NCBI GenBank assembly: GCA_934754855.1
Contig: CAKVJR010000010.1
Location: 1 to 26,147, forward strand
DNA: 26,147 bases
Direction of reading: 5' to 3'
DNA from: an uncultured Candidatus Melainabacteria bacterium
Lineage (GTDB): Bacteria > Cyanobacteriota > Vampirovibrionia > Gastranaerophilales > Gastranaerophilaceae
Shown here: piece after piece, positions 1 to 8,106 of the stretch
Numbering within the stretch: the stretch's first letter is position 1
Layout: each line of letters begins with the position of its first letter
Notes under the pieces: model-generated
What the model saw: only the letters and a program-made list of their open reading frames with translations
Databases searched by the model: none
Told to the model about the DNA's origin: nothing
Program-made: the position numbers and the translations under genes

Positions 1-787
1 GTGTTGAGGTTTTTTCGTTAGAGGCAACCGTTCCGACAGAGCCTCCGACTTCTCTTGAAGGTGCGGCAAAGGTGTAGCCTAATTTGCTCAAAGTTCTGAC
101 TGCATCTGCAATTTCCTTGTCTGTCGGTTCCGCTTTTACAACTTTTGTTGTGTTTTTCATTTCTGATGAAGCGTCACCTTTTTTGTTTCCGTTGGGACGT
201 GTTTTCTTGTTGAGTTCTGCATTTACACGTTCTTGTTCTTGGATAAGTCTTGTTTCCTGAATAACTTTATTTGCGTCAGGGTGGATATTTTCAGGGTATG
301 CACCGTGAATTAACTTATCAATATCTGAATCAATAGAAACTGTTTCTTCAGCCTTATTTTCGGGTTCGCTTTCTTTCTTGGCGAAGAATGCACCCGGATC
401 GACGAGCATCTCTTCAATTTCGTCTTTAGAATATTTTTTGTAAACACAGGGAGAAATATTACTGTTCATGCAGTTTGTTGCCTGAATTGCGTACGATGAC
501 AAAATCGGCACGCTGTTGATTGATGCAACTTTTTCAAATGCCTCAACCGCTTTATCTTTCATACCGACTTTCATATAGGCAATACCGCTATAATAGAACG
601 CAATTGCGTTTGATGGGTCGTTTTGTGAATATTCTTCCAAATCTTGAATACAACCTACGTAATCATGATGTTTGTATTTGTTAATCGCTACTCTGACCGC
701 ATAAGGACAAATTTCCGAAGCGGTTACCTGTAAGAATAATCCTGTTAAAATTGCTCCTGCCGTTAATATCTTTTTAAAATTTTTCAT
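1..787 (-). CDS. Exported TPR-like repeat protein, C-terminus cut by window edge
   Basis: Read by reverse translation; about 262 residues are visible and the frame is still open at base 1. The protein begins MKNFKKILTAGAILTGLFLQ, a typical signal peptide with cleavage likely near VTAS-E, so export is likely. Residues about 30-100 look like tetratricopeptide-type helices (e.g. AIAFYYSGIAYMKVGMKDKA followed by VEAFEKVASI). Two cysteines lie near CMNSNISPC. After this the chain becomes charged and low in complexity (Glu/Lys/Asn-rich), probably a linker. The ATG is preceded by GGGAAG at a normal distance. The function is unknown. A role as a periplasmic scaffold is possible from the TPR-like helices, but nothing here names a partner. 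The helix assignment is by eye. Confidence 0.72.
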   Translation of the reverse strand, partial: MKNFKKILTAGAILTGLFLQVTASEICPYAVRVAINKYKHHDYVGCIQDLEEYSQNDPSNAIAFYYSGIAYMKVGMKDKAVEAFEKVASINSVPILSSYAIQATNCMNSNISPCVYKKYSKDEIEEMLVDPGAFFAKKESEPENKAEETVSIDSDIDKLIHGAYPENIHPDANKVIQETRLIQEQERVNAELNKKTRPNGNKKGDASSEMKNTTKVVKAEPTDKEIADAVRTLSKLGYTFAAPSREVGGSVGTVASNEKTST

Positions 788-847
788 TTTTCTTCCCGTA
801 TGTCTGTTTAATGATTTTTGAAATTATTTCAACATATACCCGTTTTT

Positions 848-853
848 ATTATA
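848..853 (-). promoter_or_regulatory. Candidate -10 box for the exported TPR-like gene
   Basis: The minus strand reads TATAAT here, giving a leader of about 55 nt before the start at 787. No good -35 box lies at 17 nt. A perfect 15-base palindrome (TTGAAATTATTTCAA, 818-832) sits in the leader and could be an operator. Confidence 0.35.
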
Positions 854-1079
854 CAACACGAATTTGAAAATACTCCTACATTAATCGTACTAATTTTATG
901 AGTTTGTGTCCAATATCGTCGAAATATTTGAAATAAAAGTAATTTCGGCGATTTTTTTGCTTTAATATTTTTCACATTTTTGAGAAAAATCGTTTTTTGT
1001 TTGAATTTTCTTCGCTTTAATGGTAAAGTTGAACTTAATTTTTCTTAATAATAATTAAAGGTTTTTTATATTTTTACGA

Positions 1080-1085
1080 TATAAT
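1080..1085 (+). promoter_or_regulatory. Candidate -10 box for the metallophosphatase gene
   Basis: TATAAT lies about 33 bases before the ATG at 1119, or 18 before an alternative GTG at 1104. The -35 region is weak (TTAAAG-like). Transcription would begin near 1092. Confidence 0.35.
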
Positions 1086-1118
1086 TAAAGAGAGTTATTT
1101 TGTGTGTGGTTAAAAATA

Positions 1119-3047
1119 ATGAATATTTCGCAAGTAAACACGAAAAAAGATATTAATACGAAAATATCAAAGCCAAAAGTTAATGCTTCTGAAACAAAGA
1201 CGGAGCAAGGTGTTCAGCAGTTTTCGCAAAAGACGAGTTCGGCTTGTATGTCGTACGGATTGGCGAGAATTTCTTTTGGAGGAGTTCAAAAAGTTTCAAA
1301 CGAGCCGAAAGTTGCTCAAAATGGTTCAAAGACGGTAAATTTGTTCTATTTCAGCGACACTCACGGTGAACTTACGGGGCTGACGAAACTTGCGTCGGCG
1401 AAAGAGGCATGTGAGTCTTATTGCGGCGGTAAGGAGCATTTGACGGTTTTGGGTGCGGGCGATTTAATTGCCGGCAGTCAACAACCTGTTATTCATGCGA
1501 CGGTTGATGTCGTCAACAGCCTTGGTATGGAAGCGACTGCGATGGGTAATCATGAGCGAAGCCGCTCCGATGAGAAATTAAATTCGCTTAATGACAAGTT
1601 AGTCCCTGATATGCTTGCAATCAATGTTTCCGACAAAGAAAAGGAAAATTGTCAGATTGCATCTTCTAAAATTTTAAAACAGGGTGACCAAGAATTTATC
1701 GTTGTCGGTGCAAGACCGCTTTCTCCGATTGAACGTGCCGAAGATATTGCTACGGCTATTGATGCGGAAGTCGGAAGAATTAAGGAAGAGCGAAAAGCCG
1801 AGGGCAAAAATGAAAACTTGCCTGTTGTATTTTTGAGTCACATGGGGCTTTTTGATGATGAAATGGTTGCTCATAAAAGTTCGTCGGTTAACGTAATTTT
1901 GGGCGGTCATACCCATCAGGTTGAAAACGTGAAAGTTACCTCAAAAGCAGGAAATGAGGTTTTGATTTTACAGGGCGGACAAAATAATGCCCATGCTCAG
2001 GTTGTAAAAATGAATGTTGCGGCTGACGGAACTGTTACTTCTGATGCAAAAATTCTTGATTTGAAAAAAGATGTAACGGGTATTTGTCAGGAAATGGAGC
2101 AATTCTACGGAATTGACGGCAAAACTGATGAGGCACTTGCTGCGGCGAAAGTCGGAGAAAATGTTGCGGTGAAAGCACTTGCCGAAAATGTCGGTCCGAA
2201 AGTTGACGTGGTTTATGTTCCCGAGGGCGAAGGCTACATTAATGACGGACTTGAGCGAAATTACTCAAACCCTGTTTCAAATATTATGGCAGACGCAATG
2301 CTTTCTGCCACGGCTGATTTGGGTACTCAGGTTTCATTTTTTAATGCACCGTCTTTAAAAGATACTTCGATTGAAGACAAGCAAAGTCTTTCAAATTACG
2401 ATATTATGGGCAGAATGTTGCCGTTTGGCGGTGAACTTACCGTTGCGGATTTACCCGTTGATAAAATGTATGAAATCATTGAAGAGCGGGCTCAAACTGC
2501 GACAACAATGGAATCTCAACTTTGTCAGGTCGGCGGAATGGTTTATTCTGTTGATGTTGAAAAGGCTAAAGACAGATATTTCGGCAGTATCGAGATTATG
2601 AAAGCAGAAGATGATTTGAAAAAAGCAAAAGAAAACGGCGGCGATGTCGCAAAGGCTGAGGCAAATCTTGCTAAGACTCGTGCCGATTATGATGCTCTTC
2701 CGAAATGCGTTGAAAAAATCCTTATTTTGAACGCTGACGGTACCGAAATAAAAATCAACCCGAAAGCGATTGCCCGTGGCGATTATGACGGAATGACCAT
2801 CAGATGCGTTACAAACGACTTTTTGGCTCACGAAACAGGTATTGACGCTAATCCTGACTATAATTTCCAAAAAACAGGTAAAGAACTTACCAAAGTTTTT
2901 GAAAAAGAACTCGGTGAGGTCAGAAAGTACAACGACGATGTTATGCACGTTGACCATAACGAAGTCAGAATTTCAATCAAAGATAAAGAGGGTGAAATTA
3001 ACGGATATAAAATTCCGACAGGTATTAACTCAAAATATTGGTATTAA
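1119..3047 (+). CDS. 5'-nucleotidase / 2',3'-cyclic phosphodiesterase-like metallophosphatase
   Basis: 642 residues from the ATG at 1119. The frame can be extended five codons to a GTG at 1104, which has a purine-rich AGAGAG upstream, so the start is not settled. All calcineurin-like metallophosphatase motifs are present: FSDTHGE (D80, H82), GAGD (D115), GNHE (144-146), SHMG (H241) and GGHTH (H264, H266). Residues about 350-640 match the C-terminal substrate-binding domain of the UshA/YfkN-type nucleotidases (NPVSNIMADAM). An Ala/Lys-rich helical insert, probably a coiled coil, lies around 500-535. Family members hydrolyse nucleotide phosphate esters, usually in the periplasm. Here there is no signal peptide. 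The N-terminus is a Lys/Ser/Thr-rich tail of about 70 residues ending in ISFGG, so location and substrate are open. It stands alone and ends at a strong terminator. Confidence 0.85.
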   Translation: MNISQVNTKKDINTKISKPKVNASETKTEQGVQQFSQKTSSACMSYGLARISFGGVQKVSNEPKVAQNGSKTVNLFYFSDTHGELTGLTKLASAKEACESYCGGKEHLTVLGAGDLIAGSQQPVIHATVDVVNSLGMEATAMGNHERSRSDEKLNSLNDKLVPDMLAINVSDKEKENCQIASSKILKQGDQEFIVVGARPLSPIERAEDIATAIDAEVGRIKEERKAEGKNENLPVVFLSHMGLFDDEMVAHKSSSVNVILGGHTHQVENVKVTSKAGNEVLILQGGQNNAHAQVVKMNVAADGTVTSDAKILDLKKDVTGICQEMEQFYGIDGKTDEALAAAKVGENVAVKALAENVGPKVDVVYVPEGEGYINDGLERNYSNPVSNIMADAMLSATADLGTQVSFFNAPSLKDTSIEDKQSLSNYDIMGRMLPFGGELTVADLPVDKMYEIIEERAQTATTMESQLCQVGGMVYSVDVEKAKDRYFGSIEIMKAEDDLKKAKENGGDVAKAEANLAKTRADYDALPKCVEKILILNADGTEIKINPKAIARGDYDGMTIRCVTNDFLAHETGIDANPDYNFQKTGKELTKVFEKELGEVRKYNDDVMHVDHNEVRISIKDKEGEINGYKIPTGINSKYWY

Positions 3048-3071
3048 TGCCCGTAAATCACTTATTGCAAT

Positions 3072-3102
3072 AAAAAGACGGATTTTGAAGTCCGTCTTTT
3101 TT
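3072..3102. terminator. Two-way intrinsic terminator
   Basis: An 11-bp stem (AAAAAGACGGA / TCCGTCTTTTT) with an 8-base loop has T-runs on both strands. It lies between the converging stop codons of the metallophosphatase and the membrane protein and can serve both. Confidence 0.88.
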
Positions 3103-3103
3103 G

Positions 3104-4621
3104 CTAAAAATCATAATATTTTTTGTAAATATTGAAATCTAATTTTTCCAATTCTTCCTTTGAAAATTCAAAATTGTGTTCTTTTTTCAAAATATCCGTG
3201 ATAATTTTGTTGCAATCTTCAAATTCATCATTCGGCTCACAAAGAGTTTTCTCCTGATAATCAGCCTGTATGTGGTTTCTGTCGTATAAAAACAGGTAAT
3301 AATTTAACGAATTTTTTTCAAAGAAAATTTTGTCTTGAATTTTGTAATAAACCTTTGCGGGTTTTTCGTGAACCAAGAAAAATCTTTCGAGCAAATAAGC
3401 CCTGTATCGTGCCTGGTAAATTTCTTCCCCAAAGTAAGAACAATCGAGCGTATATCTTTGCACAGTGCCTAATAGCGGCAAAAAGCAAATCGCCAAAGCC
3501 GCTGCTTTTTTCTTGATACTGCAATCGTAAGAAAGCAAATATCCTGTCAGCGAGAAAATCAAATTAAGAATGAAAATTTTGCTCAAAAATCGAATTCCGG
3601 GGTGCATAAATGAGTATTCATAATTTTCCGAACCGACAACGATGACAAGCGAAAACGCAAATACAGAAACCAAAATCGACATTGTCCAAACAAAAAGTCT
3701 TCGCTTTTCGGCTAAATTTTTTACCGTAAATTTGAAAAATACCAAAATTACGGCTAAAACAGCCAAATATAGCCAATTTTCAACAATTACCGACTGAAAA
3801 TATGCTGAAATCATGTGCGGAAAATCGGCGAAAAACGAACCGATTGTCAGGTGATTGTCCCTTTCTCCAAACCAAAGTTGAAAATTTGGGGTAAATAATA
3901 AAATCAAATTTGATATCAAAATCAAACCGTAAATCGTCCAATACCGCTTCTTGTCTATGTTTTTGCTTACGAAAAAATAGTGGAGAATAAATCCGATAAT
4001 TCCGCTCAGACATATTATGAACTTTGGAAATTCGTGAGAAATTGATATTATTATAAATAACACTAATAGTGTTATCCATTCTCTTTTGGGCGTTTCGGCG
4101 AATAAATTTTTGACATAAATTTTTTCAAACATATTGGCGAACAGAATAAAAAAAGTTGCCAAAAACACGTATGGCAGTGTAAAAGTGTCGTTTTTAGGTG
4201 CCCATAAAAAACCGCTGTAACTCAGTGCTTGCAATGCAATCGGAAAAATTGCAAGAGTCCATAAAACGCCATATTTCGGCTTGAAATATTTTGTGAAATT
4301 TTCTCTCATCGAAAAGAAAAAGAACACATAATAACCGAACATAATCCAACAATAGCCGTATTTATAGAACATTTGCGGATGGATATTCAATAATAAAGGT
4401 AAAAACCTGTTGCAGGTACAATAAAATGCCGAATATATAAACCAAGTGTGGTCGTTTCGCAAAAACGGCAGCCAGAAACCGGTTTCGGTGTACCAAGGCC
4501 AACTCATACTGTCGCCGTAAAGCGTGAAATCGGTGTAAAAAGGACGCATTACCGCATAAATAACCAAAATGACCAATAAATAAAAAATTATGTTTAAAAT
4601 TTTTGAAAATTTTATGTTCAT
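3104..4621 (-). CDS. Polytopic membrane protein, unknown function
   Basis: 505 residues with roughly 10-12 hydrophobic helices. The first is at about 9-27 (IIFYLLVILVIYAVMRPF) and the last near 360-400, followed by a soluble Lys/Glu-rich tail of about 90 residues. The first long loop carries an acidic/aromatic stretch (LYGDSMSWPW). The overall shape, with many helices, an acidic residue in loop 1 and a soluble C-terminus, recalls GT-C-fold lipid-linked glycosyltransferases, but I see no diagnostic motif and do not assign that function. The ATG at 4621 is preceded by weak purine sequence. It is a single-gene unit, convergent with the phosphatase gene and divergent from rqcH, with about 75 bp between the two starts. 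Confidence 0.7.
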   Translation of the reverse strand: MNIKFSKILNIIFYLLVILVIYAVMRPFYTDFTLYGDSMSWPWYTETGFWLPFLRNDHTWFIYSAFYCTCNRFLPLLLNIHPQMFYKYGYCWIMFGYYVFFFFSMRENFTKYFKPKYGVLWTLAIFPIALQALSYSGFLWAPKNDTFTLPYVFLATFFILFANMFEKIYVKNLFAETPKREWITLLVLFIIISISHEFPKFIICLSGIIGFILHYFFVSKNIDKKRYWTIYGLILISNLILLFTPNFQLWFGERDNHLTIGSFFADFPHMISAYFQSVIVENWLYLAVLAVILVFFKFTVKNLAEKRRLFVWTMSILVSVFAFSLVIVVGSENYEYSFMHPGIRFLSKIFILNLIFSLTGYLLSYDCSIKKKAAALAICFLPLLGTVQRYTLDCSYFGEEIYQARYRAYLLERFFLVHEKPAKVYYKIQDKIFFEKNSLNYYLFLYDRNHIQADYQEKTLCEPNDEFEDCNKIITDILKKEHNFEFSKEELEKLDFNIYKKYYDF

Positions 4622-4683
4622 ATCCCGATTTTATCATAAGTTTGCGGGTCTTGTCACGAATGAGAAAATCAAAATTTTTGGTT

Positions 4684-4689
4684 TATAAT
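4684..4689 (+). promoter_or_regulatory. TATAAT box 6 nt before the rqcH ATG (possible leaderless start)
   Basis: TATAAT is followed by six bases and then ATG. Initiation about 7 nt after the box would fall on the A of the start codon, and no ribosome binding site lies between. The -35 region (TGAGAA-like) is poor. The same spacing occurs upstream of the first ACP gene at 24185-24190. Confidence 0.45.
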
Positions 4690-4695
4690 AAAACT

Positions 4696-6357
4696 ATGAT
4701 TAATTTTGATTCATTGAGTTTAAAGGCGTGGGTGCTTGAAAATGCCGATTATCTGACGAATGCTTCCGTCAGAAAAATTCAGCAGCCGTCAAGGCGGGAA
4801 CTTGTTTTGCTCCTTCGCAACAACGGTGAAAATAAAAAACTTTATATTAATATCAACCCTGAATTTTTCCACGTCTGCTTGGCGGAAGACTTGCAAAGAC
4901 GTGGCATTTCAATCCCTGATGCTGCTCCGATGTTTTGTATGCTTTTGAGAAAATATATTCAGAACGGAAGAATTGCGGAAGTCAGACAGCCTTTTGGGGA
5001 GCGGATTTTGGAGTTTCGCTTTGAATATAAAGATGCTCTTGACGAAATAAATACTCTCTGTCTTGCCGTCGAACTTATGGGAAAATACAGCAATGTGATT
5101 TTGTATAATGTCAAAACAGGCATTATCATTGGTTGTGCCCATAATGTCGGGGAAGAAAAAAGCAAAATTCGGGAACTTGCGGGAACTTTGCCCTATGTTT
5201 ATCCCGTTCCTCAAGATAAGACGGATATTTGCGGGGAAAATTTCGAGGATTTTAAGGAGAAATTTAACGGCAATTTTGATAAAAATTCTGTCGCTTGTGA
5301 AATTGCAAATGATTATGCTTATATGACCGTATCGCTTGTTAAACAAGCATTTTCGGCATTGAAAATCGAAAAATTCGATGAAAATAATTTGAAAAAATTA
5401 TTTGAAACCCTTAAAAACACTTCGTCTTTGTCTGATTTTGAGCCTGCGATAAGTGAGGATTTTTCTCAATTTTCATTGGTTAAAAACTCGGGCTTCAATC
5501 CTGTAAACTCTGTCAATCAGATGATTAACGACTATTTTGAGTTTAATCAGATTCAAAAGATTTTGAAACAAAAAAAATTGCGTTTGTACGCTCATATCGA
5601 TACCCAAATCAAAAAACTCAAGAAACAGATTGAAATTTTTAAATTGAAACTTCTTGATTGTGAAAAGGCTGATAATTACAGGGTTAAAGGCGATATTTTG
5701 ATGATGAATGTTAATGAAAATGTCGCTCCGATTTTGAAATTGCAAAACCCCTATGACGGCGAATTTGTTGAGATTGAACTCGATGAACGTTATTCGATTG
5801 TTCAAAATGCAAATCGTTATTATAAATTGTATAAAAAGACCAAAACTGCTGTGGATTATGCTTCTTCGCAACTTGAAGAACTTGAAAATCAATTGAATTT
5901 GCTTGAAGAACAGAGATTTTTTGTTGAAATTGCTTCAAATTTGGAAGAAATTGAGGAAATTTCTCTTGAAATCGGCTTAAAAACCGAGCAGAGCGGCAAA
6001 AAAGAAAAGAAAAAACAAATTAATCTCGAAATGCACGAGATTGGCGGGTTTAAGGTTTATTTGGGCAAAAATTCCGTTCAAAATGATTTTTTGCTCTCAA
6101 AAGTCGCTTCGCCAGAGGATTTGTGGTTTCACCCTCTGAATATGCACGGTTCGCACGTTATTTTGAAGAAAAATAATTCTAAAGAAGAAATCCCGAACGA
6201 GGTGCTTTTATCTTGTGCAAAACTTGCCAAACGTTTTTCAAAAGCCAATCAGGATGCCAAAATTCCGATTATTTACACTGAGCGAAAATATGTTAAAAAA
6301 GCAAATTCAAAAATCGCATTTGTAACATACAAAAACGAAATCGAGATTTATTGCTGA
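4696..6357 (+). CDS. rqcH: RqcH / NEMF (NFACT) ribosome quality control factor
   Basis: 553 residues from the ATG at 4696. The frame is open upstream to 4603, but family alignment starts at MINFDSLSLKAWV. Order: NFACT-N domain (about 1-200), HhH-type helices (about 210-280), a long coiled coil (about 295-450 with an inserted lobe), and an NFACT-R domain near the C-terminus (DLWFHPLNMHGSHVIL and ending KYVKKANSKIAFVTYKNEIE). Homologues bind the peptidyl-tRNA-blocked 50S subunit and recruit tRNA-Ala to add C-terminal alanine tails that mark stalled peptides for proteolysis. At the site corresponding to the conserved Asp-Arg pair (D97-R98 in Bacillus) this protein has Glu102-Arg103 in QPFGERILEF. 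An MFS gene follows after 36 bp. Older annotations call the family fibronectin-binding protein A. Confidence 0.92.
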   Translation: MINFDSLSLKAWVLENADYLTNASVRKIQQPSRRELVLLLRNNGENKKLYININPEFFHVCLAEDLQRRGISIPDAAPMFCMLLRKYIQNGRIAEVRQPFGERILEFRFEYKDALDEINTLCLAVELMGKYSNVILYNVKTGIIIGCAHNVGEEKSKIRELAGTLPYVYPVPQDKTDICGENFEDFKEKFNGNFDKNSVACEIANDYAYMTVSLVKQAFSALKIEKFDENNLKKLFETLKNTSSLSDFEPAISEDFSQFSLVKNSGFNPVNSVNQMINDYFEFNQIQKILKQKKLRLYAHIDTQIKKLKKQIEIFKLKLLDCEKADNYRVKGDILMMNVNENVAPILKLQNPYDGEFVEIELDERYSIVQNANRYYKLYKKTKTAVDYASSQLEELENQLNLLEEQRFFVEIASNLEEIEEISLEIGLKTEQSGKKEKKKQINLEMHEIGGFKVYLGKNSVQNDFLLSKVASPEDLWFHPLNMHGSHVILKKNNSKEEIPNEVLLSCAKLAKRFSKANQDAKIPIIYTERKYVKKANSKIAFVTYKNEIEIYC

Positions 6358-6393
6358 TTTGATTTTTTGATTTGTTAGTGGGAAAATCGGGGC

Positions 6394-7569
6394 ATGATTT
6401 ACGAAAAAGAAGAACGAAAACCTCAAATATGGCTCTGTGGCGGGCATTTCATTAACGACATTTACACGGGTGTTTTAAATCCGATTATGCCGTTTATTGC
6501 GGAGCAGGTGAACATTTCAATGGCGTTTGCGACTTTTATTTTGAGTTGTTCACATATTTTTGCGTCGATTTTTCAGCCGTTTTTCGGCTATTTTGCCGAC
6601 AAAATGAGAAAACGGGCTTTGATTTTTTGGGGTTTGATTTTCACGGCGGTATTTTTATCAAATGCTCCGACAGTCACAAACCCTTATGTAATGATTGTTT
6701 TCATTATTTTGGGAAGTTTGGGTTCAAGCCTTTATCACCCGCAGGCATTGGGTTTAATTCCTAAATTTTCGACTTCAAATGTTGCGAAAAATATGGGAAT
6801 TTTCATCGCAATGGGAACTTTGGGCTTTTCGTTGGGACCTTTGGTTTCCTCGTCGATTGCTCAATATTTCGGTTTGGAAAAAATGCCGATAATGTGCGTA
6901 ATCGGTATATTTTGGGCATTATTGATGTTCAAATTTGTGCCGAAATTTTCAACGGAGCCGATAACAAAAGCGGACAGTTTCGATTTTGGTAAGGCTTTTT
7001 CGGACATTTTGAAAAATCGTCAGTTGGACATTTTGATTATAATTTCTATTTTGAAATCGTTGATGCAAACGTCGTGTTCGATGTTGTTGCCGTTTTTGTG
7101 GCAAAGAATGCATTACAGCAAATTCGAGATTGGTCTTGCGTTGTTCTTTTTCCTGTTTTCGGGCGGAATTGCATCGTTTTTGAGTCCTAAAATCGAGAAG
7201 AAAATCGGAACGAAAAATGTATTTTATATTTCAATGATTTTGCCGTTACCGATAATTTTGTTATTTGCGATGACTTATCGGACGATACCGCTTTTGTCCT
7301 TTGCTCTCGTGGCTTTGACAGGTTTTGTTATTATGTTTGCGGTGCCTGTTATGATGAGTATGGCACAAAAGATTTTGCCACAGTATAAAAGCATTATCGG
7401 CGGTTTTATCAACGGATTTTCGTGGGGTGTCGTTGCGATTGTTATTACAATGATAAGTAAATTTGCTGACCATAACAATTGTATCGTTCCCGTAATTTGC
7501 GTGGTTGCTTTGATTCCTGCAATTTGCTCGTTTATGGTTAACAAATTGTTTCCGAAAAATGTCGGTTAA
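6394..7569 (+). CDS. MFS transporter, fosmidomycin-resistance (Fsr)-like
   Basis: 391 residues with 12 predicted membrane helices and charged cytoplasmic loops. It opens with GGHFINDIYTGVLNPIMPF, the signature first helix of Fsr-type carriers, in which a His-x-x-Asn-Asp precedes an aromatic residue. The A-loop after helix 2 reads GYFADKMRKR, matching the MFS G-x-x-x-D-[RK] pattern. Fsr-family proteins are inner-membrane drug/proton antiporters; the native substrate of this one cannot be read from sequence. It lies 36 bp after rqcH with no terminator between, so the two are probably co-transcribed. The link looks positional and not functional. Confidence 0.85.
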   Translation: MIYEKEERKPQIWLCGGHFINDIYTGVLNPIMPFIAEQVNISMAFATFILSCSHIFASIFQPFFGYFADKMRKRALIFWGLIFTAVFLSNAPTVTNPYVMIVFIILGSLGSSLYHPQALGLIPKFSTSNVAKNMGIFIAMGTLGFSLGPLVSSSIAQYFGLEKMPIMCVIGIFWALLMFKFVPKFSTEPITKADSFDFGKAFSDILKNRQLDILIIISILKSLMQTSCSMLLPFLWQRMHYSKFEIGLALFFFLFSGGIASFLSPKIEKKIGTKNVFYISMILPLPIILLFAMTYRTIPLLSFALVALTGFVIMFAVPVMMSMAQKILPQYKSIIGGFINGFSWGVVAIVITMISKFADHNNCIVPVICVVALIPAICSFMVNKLFPKNVG

Positions 7570-7628
7570 TTTTTCGGGATAAAATTTTTGTGATAAAATT
7601 TATTTGTTAGAAAAATAAGGATAAATTA

Positions 7629-8027
7629 ATGGAAGAAATTTCATCTTATAAGACAGCGTGTGCCGTAGCGAGCGTTTTGGACGATAAATTGGCAAAAGAT
7701 ATTTCAATTTTGAATATTTCTCAAGTTTCGGTTTTGGCTGATTATTTTGTGATTTGTTCGGCAGATACTCCGACACAGGTGAAAGCCTTGACAGAGTATG
7801 TTCGTGACAGAATTAAAAAATGGTTTAACCGTATTCCGATTGGGGAAGAAAATGACCTCAAAAATCGTTGGAACTTGCTTGATTACGGTGATGTAGTCGT
7901 ACATGTTTTACACAGAGAAGAACGTGAAACATACGCAATTGAAAAATTCTGGAATCACGCATTGGTTGTTAAGCCTGAAGAATGGGCTGAAACTGCGAAA
8001 GAATTTTCGGAATATCAAGAACAGTAA
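7629..8027 (+). CDS. rsfS: Ribosomal silencing factor RsfS (Iojap/YbeB)
   Basis: 132 residues, normal for the family. It has the N-terminal helix, then DISILNISQVSVLADYFVIC, the usual beta-strand and active face, and the C-terminal family signature WNLLDYGDVVVHVL followed by REERETYAIEKFW. RsfS binds uL14 on the 50S subunit and blocks joining to 30S, slowing translation when nutrients are scarce. The start has AAGGA seven bases upstream of the ATG. Two TAAAAT-like boxes lie in the 59 bp after the MFS gene (7579-7584 and 7594-7599), so it may have its own promoter. The gene ends at a strong terminator. With rqcH it gives a small ribosome-linked neighbourhood. Confidence 0.95.
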   Translation: MEEISSYKTACAVASVLDDKLAKDISILNISQVSVLADYFVICSADTPTQVKALTEYVRDRIKKWFNRIPIGEENDLKNRWNLLDYGDVVVHVLHREERETYAIEKFWNHALVVKPEEWAETAKEFSEYQEQ

Positions 8028-8055
8028 GGTTTTTGCGAATTTTGTCAAAAAAATT

Positions 8056-8084
8056 AAAAAGGGTATCTTTAAGGTACCCTTTTT
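8056..8084. terminator. Two-way intrinsic terminator
   Basis: The stem AAAAAGGGTATC / GGTACCCTTTTT has one G-U pair and a 5-base loop (TTTAA). It has T-runs on both strands and lies between the converging rsfS and mtnN genes. Confidence 0.88.
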
Positions 8085-8106
8085 GTTGTTGAGTTTTCGT
8101 TGATAA

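Larger units (their letters stand above)
788..1118. other. Divergent intergenic region, AT-rich
   Basis: No gene is seen. The stretch separates two divergent genes and holds a TATAAT on each side (848-853 minus; 1080-1085 plus). It also contains a perfect palindrome at 818-832 and a second TTGAAAT copy near 929-935, flanked by CGAAAT and ATTTCG halves. These repeated TTGAAAT elements might bind a regulator. I see no terminator or RNA gene. Confidence 0.5.

Noticed and set aside
2451..2957. Long antisense frame inside the metallophosphatase gene
   Set aside because: Lies wholly within a gene with clear motifs, on the opposite strand, with no family features or ribosome binding site.
4603..4695. 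Upstream extension of rqcH
   Set aside because: It overlaps the divergent membrane protein start and is not similar to NFACT-N; the family alignment begins at the ATG at 4696.
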